Shown here: positions 28,162 to 36,688 of the stretch, piece after piece
How the letters are laid out: each line of letters begins with the position of its first letter
Numbering within the stretch: position 1 is the stretch's first letter
Assembly: GCF_032302195.1 (NCBI RefSeq)
Contig: NZ_CP135275.1
Coordinates: 3,596,001-3,660,000, forward strand
From: Paenibacillus sp. MMS20-IR301
GTDB lineage: Bacteria > Bacillota > Bacilli > Paenibacillales > Paenibacillaceae
Length of the DNA stretch: 64,000 nucleotides
Direction: 5' to 3'
Translations under genes and position numbers: made by a program
Notes under the pieces: model-generated
Databases searched by the model: none
Told to the model about the DNA's origin: nothing
What the model saw: only the letters and a program-made list of their open reading frames with translations

Positions 28162-29235
28162 TCAGTTGTTCTGCCCGCGCGGGACGGTTACTGATTCCCG
28201 GTGAACAATATCCGCAGCGATCAGAATCTTCTCCAGCGGCGCGGAAGGGTTCTGAATACGGTTCAGCAGCTTCTCTACCGCCGCCCGGCCCATCGCTTCC
28301 TTCGGAACATGCACCGTGGTGAGCGGCGGAATCCCCCGAATGGCATCTTCTATATTATCGAACCCGGTGACCGAAATATCACCCGGTATCGTGAGCCCTT
28401 CGGCTCTCAGCAGTTCACTGATCGTGAGGGCGATGAAATCATTCGCACAGACCAGTGCAGTCGGCAGGCTCTCCGCTCCTCTGCGCTTAACTACCCATTG
28501 CTTAAATACCCCGTCAAACGTCCCGTCTTCCATCCCCTCCAGCAGCAGCATCTCATCATCTCCGGCCGGGGGAATCATTCCGTTCTCTTCCAGAGCGCTG
28601 CGGAAGCCGATCCAGCGGTCACGGAAGCTGCGGGAGTAACGGATATTCCCGATAAAATGCAGCAGCTTATGCCCTGAACCCATCAGATGGTTGCTGAGCC
28701 GGGTCATGGAATCCGTATTATTGGCAAATACGGTGTCGCTCGGAATCAGCGGATCTTCATGATCAATCAGCACCATCGGCAGGCCGATGCGGTGTACCTC
28801 CAGCAGCAGCGATGTAGAAATCTGGCCTACTCCCACCAGGCCAAGCAGCCCGTTCGGATTCAGAATGTTCACGAAATTATCTGTCCGGTGCTCCGAGACA
28901 ATAACCATGCCAAGCCCTTCCTGGTCCAGCGCCAGAGCGATACCGTCCACGATCTTCCCCCAATATAATGAATCCTGGGTTTGCGAGCGGATATTCGGCA
29001 TCAGCACCAGTACAGACTGCTTGTTCCGGTCGCTGTCCGCCGGCTGCGGCGAGCGTTTAATACTTTGAACATATGCGTTCTTCTGGGTGAAATATCCGAG
29101 CTGGGAAGCGGCCTGAATCACCCGCTCCCGGGTCGTTTCATTAACACCGTCTTTACCGGACAGCGACTTTGAAACGACAAACTTGGATACGCCGAGATGA
29201 TCGGCAATTTTCTGCATTGTAACCTTTTTAGCCAT
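28162..29235 (-). CDS. LacI-family transcriptional regulator
   Basis: Sugar-responsive repressor, 357 residues. The LacI HTH (about 5-50: TMQKIADHLGVSKFVVSKSLSG) and hinge precede a periplasmic-binding-like effector domain (about 65-350). GGAGG lies upstream of the ATG. Convergent with the epimerase operon and next to chemoreceptor 2, so probably a regulator of the mannan genes. Candidate operators are the TGTAAGCG-W-TGCC sequences upstream of the importer and chemoreceptor 2, which could also be CcpA sites. Its own promoter carries the TAACA pair. Confidence 0.93.
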   Translation of the reverse strand: MAKKVTMQKIADHLGVSKFVVSKSLSGKDGVNETTRERVIQAASQLGYFTQKNAYVQSIKRSPQPADSDRNKQSVLVLMPNIRSQTQDSLYWGKIVDGIALALDQEGLGMVIVSEHRTDNFVNILNPNGLLGLVGVGQISTSLLLEVHRIGLPMVLIDHEDPLIPSDTVFANNTDSMTRLSNHLMGSGHKLLHFIGNIRYSRSFRDRWIGFRSALEENGMIPPAGDDEMLLLEGMEDGTFDGVFKQWVVKRRGAESLPTALVCANDFIALTISELLRAEGLTIPGDISVTGFDNIEDAIRGIPPLTTVHVPKEAMGRAAVEKLLNRIQNPSAPLEKILIAADIVHRESVTVPRGQNN

Positions 29236-29297
29236 AAATGAGACCTCCAGCTCCTCTTCGCATCTATCTTTAGCTTTCCTAACTTTTTATAGAATCA

Positions 29298-29347
29298 TAA
29301 CATTTACCTAACAAAATAATTATACGGGCTGCTCAAGGGTTGTACAA
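29298..29347 (-). promoter_or_regulatory. lacI promoter with overlapping double TAACA site
   Basis: Minus-strand TTGTAC (29342-29347), 17 bp, TATAAT (29319-29324). Plus-strand TAACAT (29298-29303) and TAACAAAAT (29309-29317) are 11 bp apart, covering the predicted start. About 55 bases here are nearly the same as upstream of yesM. Confidence 0.65.
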
Positions 29348-29351
29348 GCAT

Positions 29352-29388
29352 AAAGAAACCGCTTCTTTCCAGTGGAAGGAAGCGGCTG
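29352..29388 (-). terminator. Terminator of chemoreceptor gene 2
   Basis: Stem CCGCTTCCTTCCA/TGGAAAGAAGCGG with a single mismatch and a tiny loop, followed on the minus strand by TTTCTTTAT. Confidence 0.65.
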
Positions 29389-29440
29389 TTCCAATTCATC
29401 GTATACTAAATTATCATAATTTGTTATTGTCTCTATCCGG

Positions 29441-31696
29441 CTAGATCTTGAACAGCGACAGCTTGCTCTCCAGCTGCGTAGAGGCACCCTGCAGCTTGCC
29501 GGACAGGGAGACCAGCTGATCACTGACATTCTGCTGCTCATTGCTGAGTGAAGCCACCTCTTCCGAGGTAGCGGACGACTGCTGGGCCACTGCACTTACA
29601 TTGCTCATGGCATCCGACAATACGCCCTGTGAATGATTCAGCGTGTCGATCGCACCGGTCACGGATTCGAGGCTGGTGATGAAGTCTTCCATCTGCCCCT
29701 TCACCGATACGAAGATATCCGTGGTGTTCTTCACGGAACCCATCTGTTCTTTGAAGAGCGGAGCCACTTCAGACAGCACGGCTACCGTCTCATTCATTTC
29801 AATCATGATTTTATCGGTAATTCCGGCAACCAGGGCAATGGACTGCTTCGACTGGTCTGCCAGCTGCCGGACTTCACCAGCCACCACCATAAAGCCGCGG
29901 CCGGCTTCACCTGCTCTTGCTGCTTCAATCGTTGCATTCAGCGACAGGATGTTGGTCTGCTGGGTAATATTCTTCATCACTTCCAGGACCTTAATAACTG
30001 AAGACACTGTATCCTTGAGATTATTGACCCGCTCAACAAGTGCGCTTGTCATCTCACCGGTGCGTCCGGTCTGCTCCAGCAGCTCTTCGAGCTGTCTCGC
30101 TCCCTCACCACTGGCTTCACCTACCCCGCGTGCAGCCTGATCCATCTCGGCATTCGCAGCAATTACACTCTGCATCTGCATTGCAATCAGGTCTGTCAGG
30201 CCGTTGCCCCGTTCTGCTTCCTGGGCCAGACTGCCTGCACCCCCGGCAATCTCTTCCGTTGCGGCAGCAATCTCCTTCGCGGATATCGCCGTCTTGCGGG
30301 AAGCATCCCCCAGTTCGTTCGCAGTTTCAAGCACTTCACGCGCAGTATCCGTTGTCTGGGCTACCAGCTCTGTAATGCGCCCCATCATCATATTGAAGGA
30401 GGCCGACAGCTGGCCGATCTCATCCTTAGAGGCATACTCCGTGCGCACACTCAGGTCACCCTTGGCACCTTCTACCATAAGGTCCTTGAGACGCGCCAGC
30501 GGTTTGGCAATCATCTGTACCATCCAGAAGCCGATCAGAATGGCAAGCAGCGCTGCCGCCCCCGCTGCGATAAAGGTTGTGAACAGAATAGGTGTAGCCG
30601 CCTCAACCAGCCGTCCGGTAGGAATAATACCGGTCAGCTTCCAGTCCGCTTTGGACATCGGATTGTAGACAGCCAGCACATCCTTGCCCGCGTTATCCTT
30701 AGCCTCCTGGCTGACACTGTTCCGCTTGCTCTCCATAATGAAATTGAACTCGGAAGCTTTGCCGTCATCCTCCGGTGTAGTCGAAGCCACTACCGTCCCG
30801 TCCGGAGCCACGAGCTGGATCCGTGAGCCTTCACCCAGCCTTACGCTCTTGAAGGCTTCCTCCAGCAGGGTATTCTTAAGCTCAAGCAAGACTACATATC
30901 CCGCATTAGAGCCCAGGTTCTTAAGAGATCTGACCATAGCGATATTCTTGCCCCCGTCACCTTCAATTGAAGTCGGGAACCAGAAATTCTGTGAGGATTT
31001 CAGCTCATCCGAATAATATGACTCGTAGGAAGAAGAGTTGTTCACCACTGTCTTGAACCATTCCTGATCCCTGATCCCGTCTATCTTAAGACCGGAGCTT
31101 CCGCTCTGAATCACCGACATCTCCGGGTCCATCGGAACCAGTGAGATCGCAACGATATTCGAGTCTGTCGTAGTCTGGCTGGACAGCTTCTTGCTGATGG
31201 CATCCGTAGCCACAAATTTATCATAACTGCTCTCCGCCGAGCCCAGCTCGGTCAGATTCGTCTGCATTTGTGTATCGAAATACAGCTGCAGCGCCAGATT
31301 CTCATACTGCTTCAAGGTAATGTCCAGCTTCTCCGAGGTCTGGATAACCGTCTGCCGGTTAGCTTCGGACACATTATCCTTAATCGTATTCTTTGCTTTG
31401 TTGTAAGACAGAAAACCAAGGAACAGTACGACAACTACTATAGAGGATAAGAATATCAGAAAAAGCTTGACGCCAACCGACTTCAGCGGATTGACCCTCT
31501 TCACCTGACGTACTGAACCGTTCAGCACACTCTTTAAAGTAAGTTTTTGAACTGCCGCCTTGCTGGTTGTCTGCAGGTTACCCGGTTGGCCTGAATCAGC
31601 CTTCTGTACATTCGCCGGCCTTTTGCTGTTCTTTCCCACTTTAATCCTTCTCTCTTTCGGTTTGTCTCGCTTGCTCTCCGGATTTGGAGCCCCCAT
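29441..31696 (-). CDS. Methyl-accepting chemotaxis protein 2, with long basic N-terminal extension
   Basis: Chemoreceptor of about 751 residues. Unlike receptor 1 it has some 80 extra N-terminal residues rich in Lys, Arg, Ser and Gln before TM1, then a dCache-like sensor, TM2, HAMP and the signalling domain ([23 protein letters not shown] in two parts). A GTG at 31705 is possible, but GGCGGGTG placed before ATG 31696 suits that start. A full cre-like match (31730-31743) lies just upstream, so expression is probably linked to sugar status. Monocistronic, next to lacI. Confidence 0.91.
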   Translation of the reverse strand: MGAPNPESKRDKPKERRIKVGKNSKRPANVQKADSGQPGNLQTTSKAAVQKLTLKSVLNGSVRQVKRVNPLKSVGVKLFLIFLSSIVVVVLFLGFLSYNKAKNTIKDNVSEANRQTVIQTSEKLDITLKQYENLALQLYFDTQMQTNLTELGSAESSYDKFVATDAISKKLSSQTTTDSNIVAISLVPMDPEMSVIQSGSSGLKIDGIRDQEWFKTVVNNSSSYESYYSDELKSSQNFWFPTSIEGDGGKNIAMVRSLKNLGSNAGYVVLLELKNTLLEEAFKSVRLGEGSRIQLVAPDGTVVASTTPEDDGKASEFNFIMESKRNSVSQEAKDNAGKDVLAVYNPMSKADWKLTGIIPTGRLVEAATPILFTTFIAAGAAALLAILIGFWMVQMIAKPLARLKDLMVEGAKGDLSVRTEYASKDEIGQLSASFNMMMGRITELVAQTTDTAREVLETANELGDASRKTAISAKEIAAATEEIAGGAGSLAQEAERGNGLTDLIAMQMQSVIAANAEMDQAARGVGEASGEGARQLEELLEQTGRTGEMTSALVERVNNLKDTVSSVIKVLEVMKNITQQTNILSLNATIEAARAGEAGRGFMVVAGEVRQLADQSKQSIALVAGITDKIMIEMNETVAVLSEVAPLFKEQMGSVKNTTDIFVSVKGQMEDFITSLESVTGAIDTLNHSQGVLSDAMSNVSAVAQQSSATSEEVASLSNEQQNVSDQLVSLSGKLQGASTQLESKLSLFKI

Positions 31697-31729
31697 TACA
31701 ATCACCCGCCAATTAGATTAGAAGACGTA

Positions 31730-31743
31730 TGTAAGCGTTGCCT
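31730..31743 (+). promoter_or_regulatory. cre-like operator upstream of chemoreceptor 2
   Basis: TGTAAGCGTTGCCT fits TGNAANCGNWNNCW fully and shares TGTAAGCG-W-TGCC with the importer operator at 12232-12245. It lies about 34 bases before the start codon. Confidence 0.65.
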
Positions 31744-31842
31744 CTGATATATATCGGTACAAAGACTCATTTTTCTTAGGTTTTTTAAGAATTTGCTTCA
31801 GAATTATTATATTTTTGTAAAATTGCATCGATTTTTCTGTCA

Positions 31843-31876
31843 AAAAAAAGATGCCCCTCTTTTAGAAGGACATCTC
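31843..31876 (-). terminator. Terminator of the mltG/U32 gene cluster
   Basis: Minus-strand stem GATGTCCTT/AGGGGCATC with G-T pairs, followed by TTTTTTT, just beyond the stop of the second U32 gene. Confidence 0.75.
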
Positions 31877-31900
31877 TTAAATCCGGACTACCCTGTGTTC

Positions 31901-33223
31901 CTATTTTCTCTTCCGCATCATATCGAAATAAGCAACAGGCTGATCCACCTTCATCCGTACACGCTGCAGCGGATGCCGGGCGACATCAAGCGGATTGCCC
32001 GCCTCATCCCACAGCTCCCCTACGGTCTGCTTGAAGAAGGTATCATCCGGACCGAAGAATTCCACTTCCTGCCCGGGCTTGAAGTTATTCCGCTGCTGAA
32101 CAAGCGCCGTGCCGCTCTCCGCATCATATTCCAGCACCAGACCGGCGAAATCATACGGTGCCGCCTTCTCTTCCGGCTCATAAATATGATCCTCGTGATC
32201 AGGCGTATCATAGAAGAAGCCTGTGTTCAGCGGACGGTTGGCCGCCTTCTGCAGCTCTTCCAGCCATTCCGGCTTCAACACATAATTCTCGGGGTCGGCC
32301 ATGTAGGCATCAATGGCTTTGCGGTAAGCGTTGACCACCGTTGCCACGTAATGAATGGACTTCATCCGGCCTTCGATCTTGAAGCTGTCGATCCCGGCTT
32401 CGATCAGATCCGGAATGCTCTCCAGCATGCACAGATCCTTCGAGCCCATGGAGAAGGGGTTATCCTCCGGCTGATGCAGCGGCAGTTGGGTTACGCCCGG
32501 CTGCAGCGGCTGTGGCGCTTCAGCCTGGTCTTCTTCCGAGACCCAGGTTCCTTCCGGACGGCCATCCTCGAACAGGTCATATTTCCAGCGGCAGGACTGG
32601 CAGCAGCCCCCGCGGTTGGAGTCGCGGTCTGTGAAATGATTGGACAGCACGCAGCGGCCCGAATACGAGGAACACATCGCACCGTGGATGAAGCTCTCAA
32701 TTTCGATATCCACATGCTGTTTGATCTCGGCAATCTCTTCAAGGCTGGTCTCCCGGCCGAGCACCACCCGCGGCAGCCCTTCCTGCTTCCAGAAGGAGAC
32801 GGCCTGCCAGTTGAGTGTGGACTGCTGGGTGCTGAGATGCACCTCGAGCCCCGGCACCAGGCGGAGCGCGGTATCGACGATTACCGGGTCAGCCACGATA
32901 ATCGCGGCAATGCCGGCTTCATATAGGTTACGCAGGTATTCTTCAATCCCGGCGATATCTTCATTGTGAGCATAGATATTGGTAGCAACAAATACTTTGG
33001 CACCGTATTTCTTCGCGAATTCTACACCCTCGCGCATTTCCTCAAAGGTGAAGTTATCCGCCCCTGAGCGCAGGCCGTATTTCTGTCCTCCGATGTAGAC
33101 TGCATCCGCGCCATAGTGCACGGCAAATTTCAATTTTTCCAGGTTTCCCGCCGGAGCCAGGAGCTCCGGTTTGTCCAGACGGTAACGTTTGCCGTGAAAT
33201 TGCGGCTTGGTCATGGTTCCCAT
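31901..33223 (-). CDS. yrrO: U32-family protein YrrO (tRNA U34 hydroxylation, TrhP2-type)
   Basis: 440 residues. The U32 signature appears as ESFIHGAMCSSYSGRC, followed by the Cys cluster GGCCQSCRW expected to hold an Fe-S cluster. B. subtilis YrrN and YrrO are the TrhP proteins needed for prephenate-dependent 5-hydroxyuridine formation at position 34 of tRNA, and the tandem layout here is the same. AAGGAGGAG 8 bases before ATG 33223 fixes the start. It is separated from yrrN by 267 bases that hold a structured repeat. Confidence 0.92.
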   Translation of the reverse strand: MGTMTKPQFHGKRYRLDKPELLAPAGNLEKLKFAVHYGADAVYIGGQKYGLRSGADNFTFEEMREGVEFAKKYGAKVFVATNIYAHNEDIAGIEEYLRNLYEAGIAAIIVADPVIVDTALRLVPGLEVHLSTQQSTLNWQAVSFWKQEGLPRVVLGRETSLEEIAEIKQHVDIEIESFIHGAMCSSYSGRCVLSNHFTDRDSNRGGCCQSCRWKYDLFEDGRPEGTWVSEEDQAEAPQPLQPGVTQLPLHQPEDNPFSMGSKDLCMLESIPDLIEAGIDSFKIEGRMKSIHYVATVVNAYRKAIDAYMADPENYVLKPEWLEELQKAANRPLNTGFFYDTPDHEDHIYEPEEKAAPYDFAGLVLEYDAESGTALVQQRNNFKPGQEVEFFGPDDTFFKQTVGELWDEAGNPLDVARHPLQRVRMKVDQPVAYFDMMRKRK

Positions 33224-33297
33224 CCTGTTCTCCTCCTTGTTGTATTGTCTCAGCAAGTTAAAAAGCTTGAAAACTTACATTTTGGTGTTCAACGCTG

Positions 33298-33426
33298 CTG
33301 CGGTGAACATTTGGACTTCCGGCCGCTGTTATGTTTGGATTTCCTCAATTTACTCTGCTGGTAGCGGTTGAAATCCAAACATAAAGGCGGACGCTATCGC
33401 TCCTACAGTTCCAAATTTCCCCTCCG
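33298..33426. repeat. Structured intergenic repeat, copy A
   Basis: A 129-base element between yrrN and yrrO. A perfect 15-bp stem (33329-33343 with 33370-33384) encloses a 26-base loop and is flanked by partly paired outer arms (CGG..TTTGGACT and AGTTCCAAA..CCG). Copy B, upstream of alaS, has the same plan with a different but equally perfect stem. Confidence 0.8.
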
Positions 33427-33490
33427 CTGCTGCCACCTTGATGCTAAATTGCCAAGCTATTTTAAAAATCTGAGCCAATAATTTTTTATA

Positions 33491-34423
33491 TTAATATACC
33501 TGCTCTTTGTAGAAAAAGCCGAATGACAGCTCACGCTCAGGGTCTTGCAGCACCCGGATGGCATCCATCCAGGCCTCATCAAAGGCATATTCTGCCGGAT
33601 CAGCGGCGTAGAGGTCGATGGCATGACGGTAAGCTTTTACAACAGCTATATTGTAAGCTGCCGGCTTCAGCAGGCCTTCAATCTTCAGGCTGTGCACTCC
33701 TGCCTTCAGCAGGAAATGCAGATCCTCCAGAATACAGATATCATCAGAGCTCATAATATGTGTTCCGTTCTCATCCTCGTAGACCGGAAATTTCTCGTTC
33801 GGGCGCTCGGCTTCAATCAGGAACAGCCCGCGCTCCTTGCCCAGGCTTCCGCCATCGCTTGGCCGTCCCTGATGGGACATGTAGCTGGCGACCAGCCTCC
33901 GCTTGGAGTGATAGATATTCGTCATGCCATGCACCTGCACCTGGGCTTCCACCTGCAGGTGAGGGACCATCTCCGTCAGTTCATCCATATTCAGCTCACG
34001 GGCCAGCACCACCCGCGAAGCCCCTTTGCTGCCCCAGTAGTTGGCCGTAGCATAGTTGGTTGAAGTCATCTCTGCGTTCCAGTGCAGCTTCATTCCCGGC
34101 GCTTCCGCCTTAACTGCAGCCAGCACGGCAGGATCGCCAAAGTCTGCCCCGTCTACTCCAAGAGCGCCGACGGCCTTCACATACGCCGGAAGCTCTGCCA
34201 GCATTTTATTAGAGATCAGCCCGTTCAGGCTTACATATAGTTTGGCCCCTCTGTCATGGGCAAGCTTTACAGCCGCTGCCGTATCCTCAAGCGAGAAATG
34301 TCCGGCCAGCCGCATGCCGAAGCGGTCATCCCCGATCAGCAGCGCAGTTGCACCCGCATCCAGCAGGGCAGCCGCTTCTTCCAGAGAAGCCGCTGTCGCC
34401 AGCAGCTCCGGTTTGTTATTCAT
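33491..34423 (-). CDS. yrrN: U32-family protein YrrN (tRNA U34 hydroxylation, TrhP1-type)
   Basis: 310 residues, a U32 TIM-barrel half-size paralog of YrrO. It reads PELLATAASLEEAAALLDAG at the N-terminus and VQVHGMTNIYHSKRR where YrrO has its Cys-bearing signature, so it lacks the Fe-S cysteines and probably acts as the partner subunit. Start ATG 34423 follows AGGAGG by 8 bases. Directly downstream of mltG (50-base gap). In B. subtilis a methyltransferase gene (yrrM/trmR) lies between these two; it is missing here. Confidence 0.88.
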   Translation of the reverse strand: MNNKPELLATAASLEEAAALLDAGATALLIGDDRFGMRLAGHFSLEDTAAAVKLAHDRGAKLYVSLNGLISNKMLAELPAYVKAVGALGVDGADFGDPAVLAAVKAEAPGMKLHWNAEMTSTNYATANYWGSKGASRVVLARELNMDELTEMVPHLQVEAQVQVHGMTNIYHSKRRLVASYMSHQGRPSDGGSLGKERGLFLIEAERPNEKFPVYEDENGTHIMSSDDICILEDLHFLLKAGVHSLKIEGLLKPAAYNIAVVKAYRHAIDLYAADPAEYAFDEAWMDAIRVLQDPERELSFGFFYKEQVY

Positions 34424-34473
34424 TTGTGTGTCCTCCTGTATCCAAACGCATCAATACTATTGTAACTCTGTTG

Positions 34474-35520
34474 CTACTGATTTTGTTTGCTTTTTTCGAT
34501 ATTGGCTAAATGTTCCTTGTAGGTCTTCGCGAATAAATGCCCCTGGGTGCCATCCTTCTTCGTGACATAAAAGAAATATTCAGACACTTCAGGCGTCAAC
34601 GCCGCTTCGATGGAAGCCAGCCCCGGGCTGCTGATCGGTCCGGGAGGAAGACCCTCGGTCTTGTACGTATTGTACGGGTTCTCCACCTGCAGATCCTTTT
34701 CGTACAGCCGTTCCTTCTGCTTGTCCAGCAAATATTGCACCGTAGCATCTATCTCCAGCTTCTGCCCTTTATCCAGCCTGTTATAGATGACTCCGGCAAC
34801 CAGCGGGCGCTCTGTATCTACCACAACTTCCCGCTCCACCAGCGAGGCAACCGTCAGCAGCTCATGCAGGGACAGCCCCCGGTTCGCCAGCTTCGCCTTC
34901 CATTCAGGCAGGGTATCCAGCTTCTTCACCAGCTGCTCAAGCATGGCCTCAATGACCTCCTGCGGGGTGCTGTCCTTAGCCAGCTCATACGTTTCCGGGA
35001 AAAGATAACCTTCCAGGCGGTGCCGCAGCTCCTTATTCTCCGGAATTCCCAGTGTAGTCACAGCCTCAAGCCCTGTACCTGAATCAATAATCCCGAGGAA
35101 GGTTTCGGGCTTCTGATTCCAGGCCGCAGCAAGCCGCTCCGCCACCTGCACCGCTGTATACCCTTCCGGGATCGTGAATACTACCGTTTCTTCCTTCACC
35201 ACATCCCCGGCATTCATCCGGCTGATCAGTGTATCATACGACTCACCGGGACTCACGTTATAGGTCCCTGCCTTGAAGCTCGAGCCTTCATTCACCCATT
35301 TCAGATAGCCCTTGAAAAACAGCCCGTTCCTGATAATTCCCTCTTGTTCGAGCAGGTCAGCGATTTGTGAGCTTCCCATGCCCTTCTCTATGGTAACCGT
35401 TACGGCCGGCCCTGCAGGCTCCACCGGCTGCATTCCATTCCAAATGTACCATGCTCCTCCCCCTGCAGCAGCTGCCAGGACCAGTATGATGATGAGCACA
35501 GTGCGGATTACGGCTTTCAA
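34474..35520 (-). CDS. mltG: Endolytic murein transglycosylase MltG
   Basis: Cuts nascent glycan strands at the outer face of the membrane and sets their length. 348 residues: one N-terminal TM helix (about 5-27), a LysM-like subdomain (about 40-110) and the YceG catalytic domain (about 115-340), with the catalytic Glu229 in ASLVERE matching Glu218 of the E. coli enzyme. Downstream of the DUF1292 pair, in the conserved alaS-mltG neighbourhood of Firmicutes (yrrL in B. subtilis). Confidence 0.95.
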   Translation of the reverse strand: MKAVIRTVLIIILVLAAAAGGGAWYIWNGMQPVEPAGPAVTVTIEKGMGSSQIADLLEQEGIIRNGLFFKGYLKWVNEGSSFKAGTYNVSPGESYDTLISRMNAGDVVKEETVVFTIPEGYTAVQVAERLAAAWNQKPETFLGIIDSGTGLEAVTTLGIPENKELRHRLEGYLFPETYELAKDSTPQEVIEAMLEQLVKKLDTLPEWKAKLANRGLSLHELLTVASLVEREVVVDTERPLVAGVIYNRLDKGQKLEIDATVQYLLDKQKERLYEKDLQVENPYNTYKTEGLPPGPISSPGLASIEAALTPEVSEYFFYVTKKDGTQGHLFAKTYKEHLANIEKSKQNQ

Positions 35521-35648
35521 ATAGTACGCCTCACTTTCCGACTATAAAGTATAAAATTAATTCCTCTTAAATTCAACATATTTATTTGTATTCCAAGCAA
35601 AAAGAGCGCGGAAAAATTCCGCCCTCTTCCGTGCTGATGCTATTTGTT

Positions 35649-35957
35649 TCAATCGGTATCTTCCGCAGGGAAGGTAAGCTCGTCGTAAAGCTCCGAAACA
35701 TCTTCCCACTCTTCGTCATCCATTATGCTCTCCAGTTCAGGAAGCCCGTCAGGTGAAACTACGATCCGCAGAATCTCCTGCTCTGCTCCTCTTCCCGAAC
35801 CGGCCAGAACGGCATAAGCGCGGTCACCGACTGCAAATTCTGCAATAATATCGTAAACGGAAGATTTCCCCTGTTCATCTTCCAGTTCTACCGTTTCTCC
35901 GTATGCTTCTTTGAGCTTCGATGTCCATACCGCCTGATCAGCGGACAGCTCAGTCAT
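35649..35957 (-). CDS. DUF1292 family protein, second of a tandem pair
   Basis: 102 residues, acidic, cytosolic, function unknown. The core (VELEDEQGKSSVYDIIAEF..GDRAYAVL) parallels its neighbour. The frame is open to 36032, but the ATG at 35957 is placed by GGAGGAG directly upstream and overlaps the previous stop by 8 bases, showing translational coupling. Confidence 0.8.
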   Translation of the reverse strand: MTELSADQAVWTSKLKEAYGETVELEDEQGKSSVYDIIAEFAVGDRAYAVLAGSGRGAEQEILRIVVSPDGLPELESIMDDEEWEDVSELYDELTFPAEDTD

Positions 35958-36255
35958 CTGCTCCTCCATCCAGCTCGTCAACCAGGGTATTGAAGGTCTC
36001 TTCGACAATCGCCCATTCTTCATCATTCTCAATCATGAAGAGCTGCAGATCGTCCCCGTCTTCTTCATAGCGGAAGGCATATACCTCATCGGTCTCTTCA
36101 TCCTCGGAATCCAGCGGAACCACCATCATATACTTCGCGTCCGATCCGTCGACTTCGAACTTCATGATGACCTCAAATTCCTCTTCATTACCTTCCTCAT
36201 CTGGGATATAGATAATTTCCGGTTCTTCCTCTTGGCCGATTTGTTCATTTGTCAT
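35950..36255 (-). CDS. DUF1292 family protein (YrzB-like)
   Basis: 101 residues, very acidic (runs of Glu/Asp), cytosolic. Matches the small DUF1292 protein that follows yqgF in Firmicutes (yrzB). Start ATG 36255 rather than the upstream in-frame Met, on the basis of the family N-terminus and an AAGGTGAGG leader. Role unknown; the genomic position is conserved. Confidence 0.88.
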   Translation of the reverse strand: MTNEQIGQEEEPEIIYIPDEEGNEEEFEVIMKFEVDGSDAKYMMVVPLDSEDEETDEVYAFRYEEDGDDLQLFMIENDEEWAIVEETFNTLVDELDGGADD

Positions 36256-36268
36256 ATCCGCACACCCC

Positions 36269-36688
36269 TCACCTTTTACTGTTAGCATCCAAAAAATTTT
36301 GCAAAATCAGGGCTGCGGCCATTTTGTCCACAATTCCCTTGCGTTTCTTCCGGCTGACGTCCCCGTCAATCAGCACCCGCTCAGCAGATACCGTCGTCAG
36401 ACGCTCATCCCAAAGGTGTACGGGCAAACCAAGTTGCTCCCGCAGCTGATCGGCAAATTGGGTGCATATTTCACCACGGGGTCCTACTGAGCCGTTCATA
36501 TTCTTCGGCAGCCCAACCACAATCTCACCGATTTCATGCTCTTTGACCAGATCGCGGATACGTTCAAATTCATTGCCGTTCCCGCGCCGTTCAATCGTCT
36601 CCAGTGCCTGTGCCGTCCAGCCGAAAATATCGCTTGTGGCAACGCCGATCCGGCGGTCGCCGTAATCCAGTCCCAGCTTCTTCATCAT
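36269..36688 (-). CDS. yqgF: YqgF/RuvX-type RNase H-fold protein
   Basis: 139 residues. RNase H-like fold with [12 protein letters not shown] (about 6-17), [11 protein letters not shown] (about 57-67) and DERLTT (about 94-99) carrying the catalytic acids. Family members act in 16S rRNA 5' processing and are also annotated as a Holliday-junction resolvase. The start overlaps the ireB stop by 4 bases. Confidence 0.95.
   Translation of the reverse strand: MMKKLGLDYGDRRIGVATSDIFGWTAQALETIERRGNGNEFERIRDLVKEHEIGEIVVGLPKNMNGSVGPRGEICTQFADQLREQLGLPVHLWDERLTTVSAERVLIDGDVSRKKRKGIVDKMAAALILQNFLDANSKR

Noticed and set aside
6773..31743. Missing ABC ATPase taken as a broken importer
   Set aside because: This importer class in Firmicutes normally uses a shared MsmX-type ATPase encoded elsewhere, so absence here is expected.
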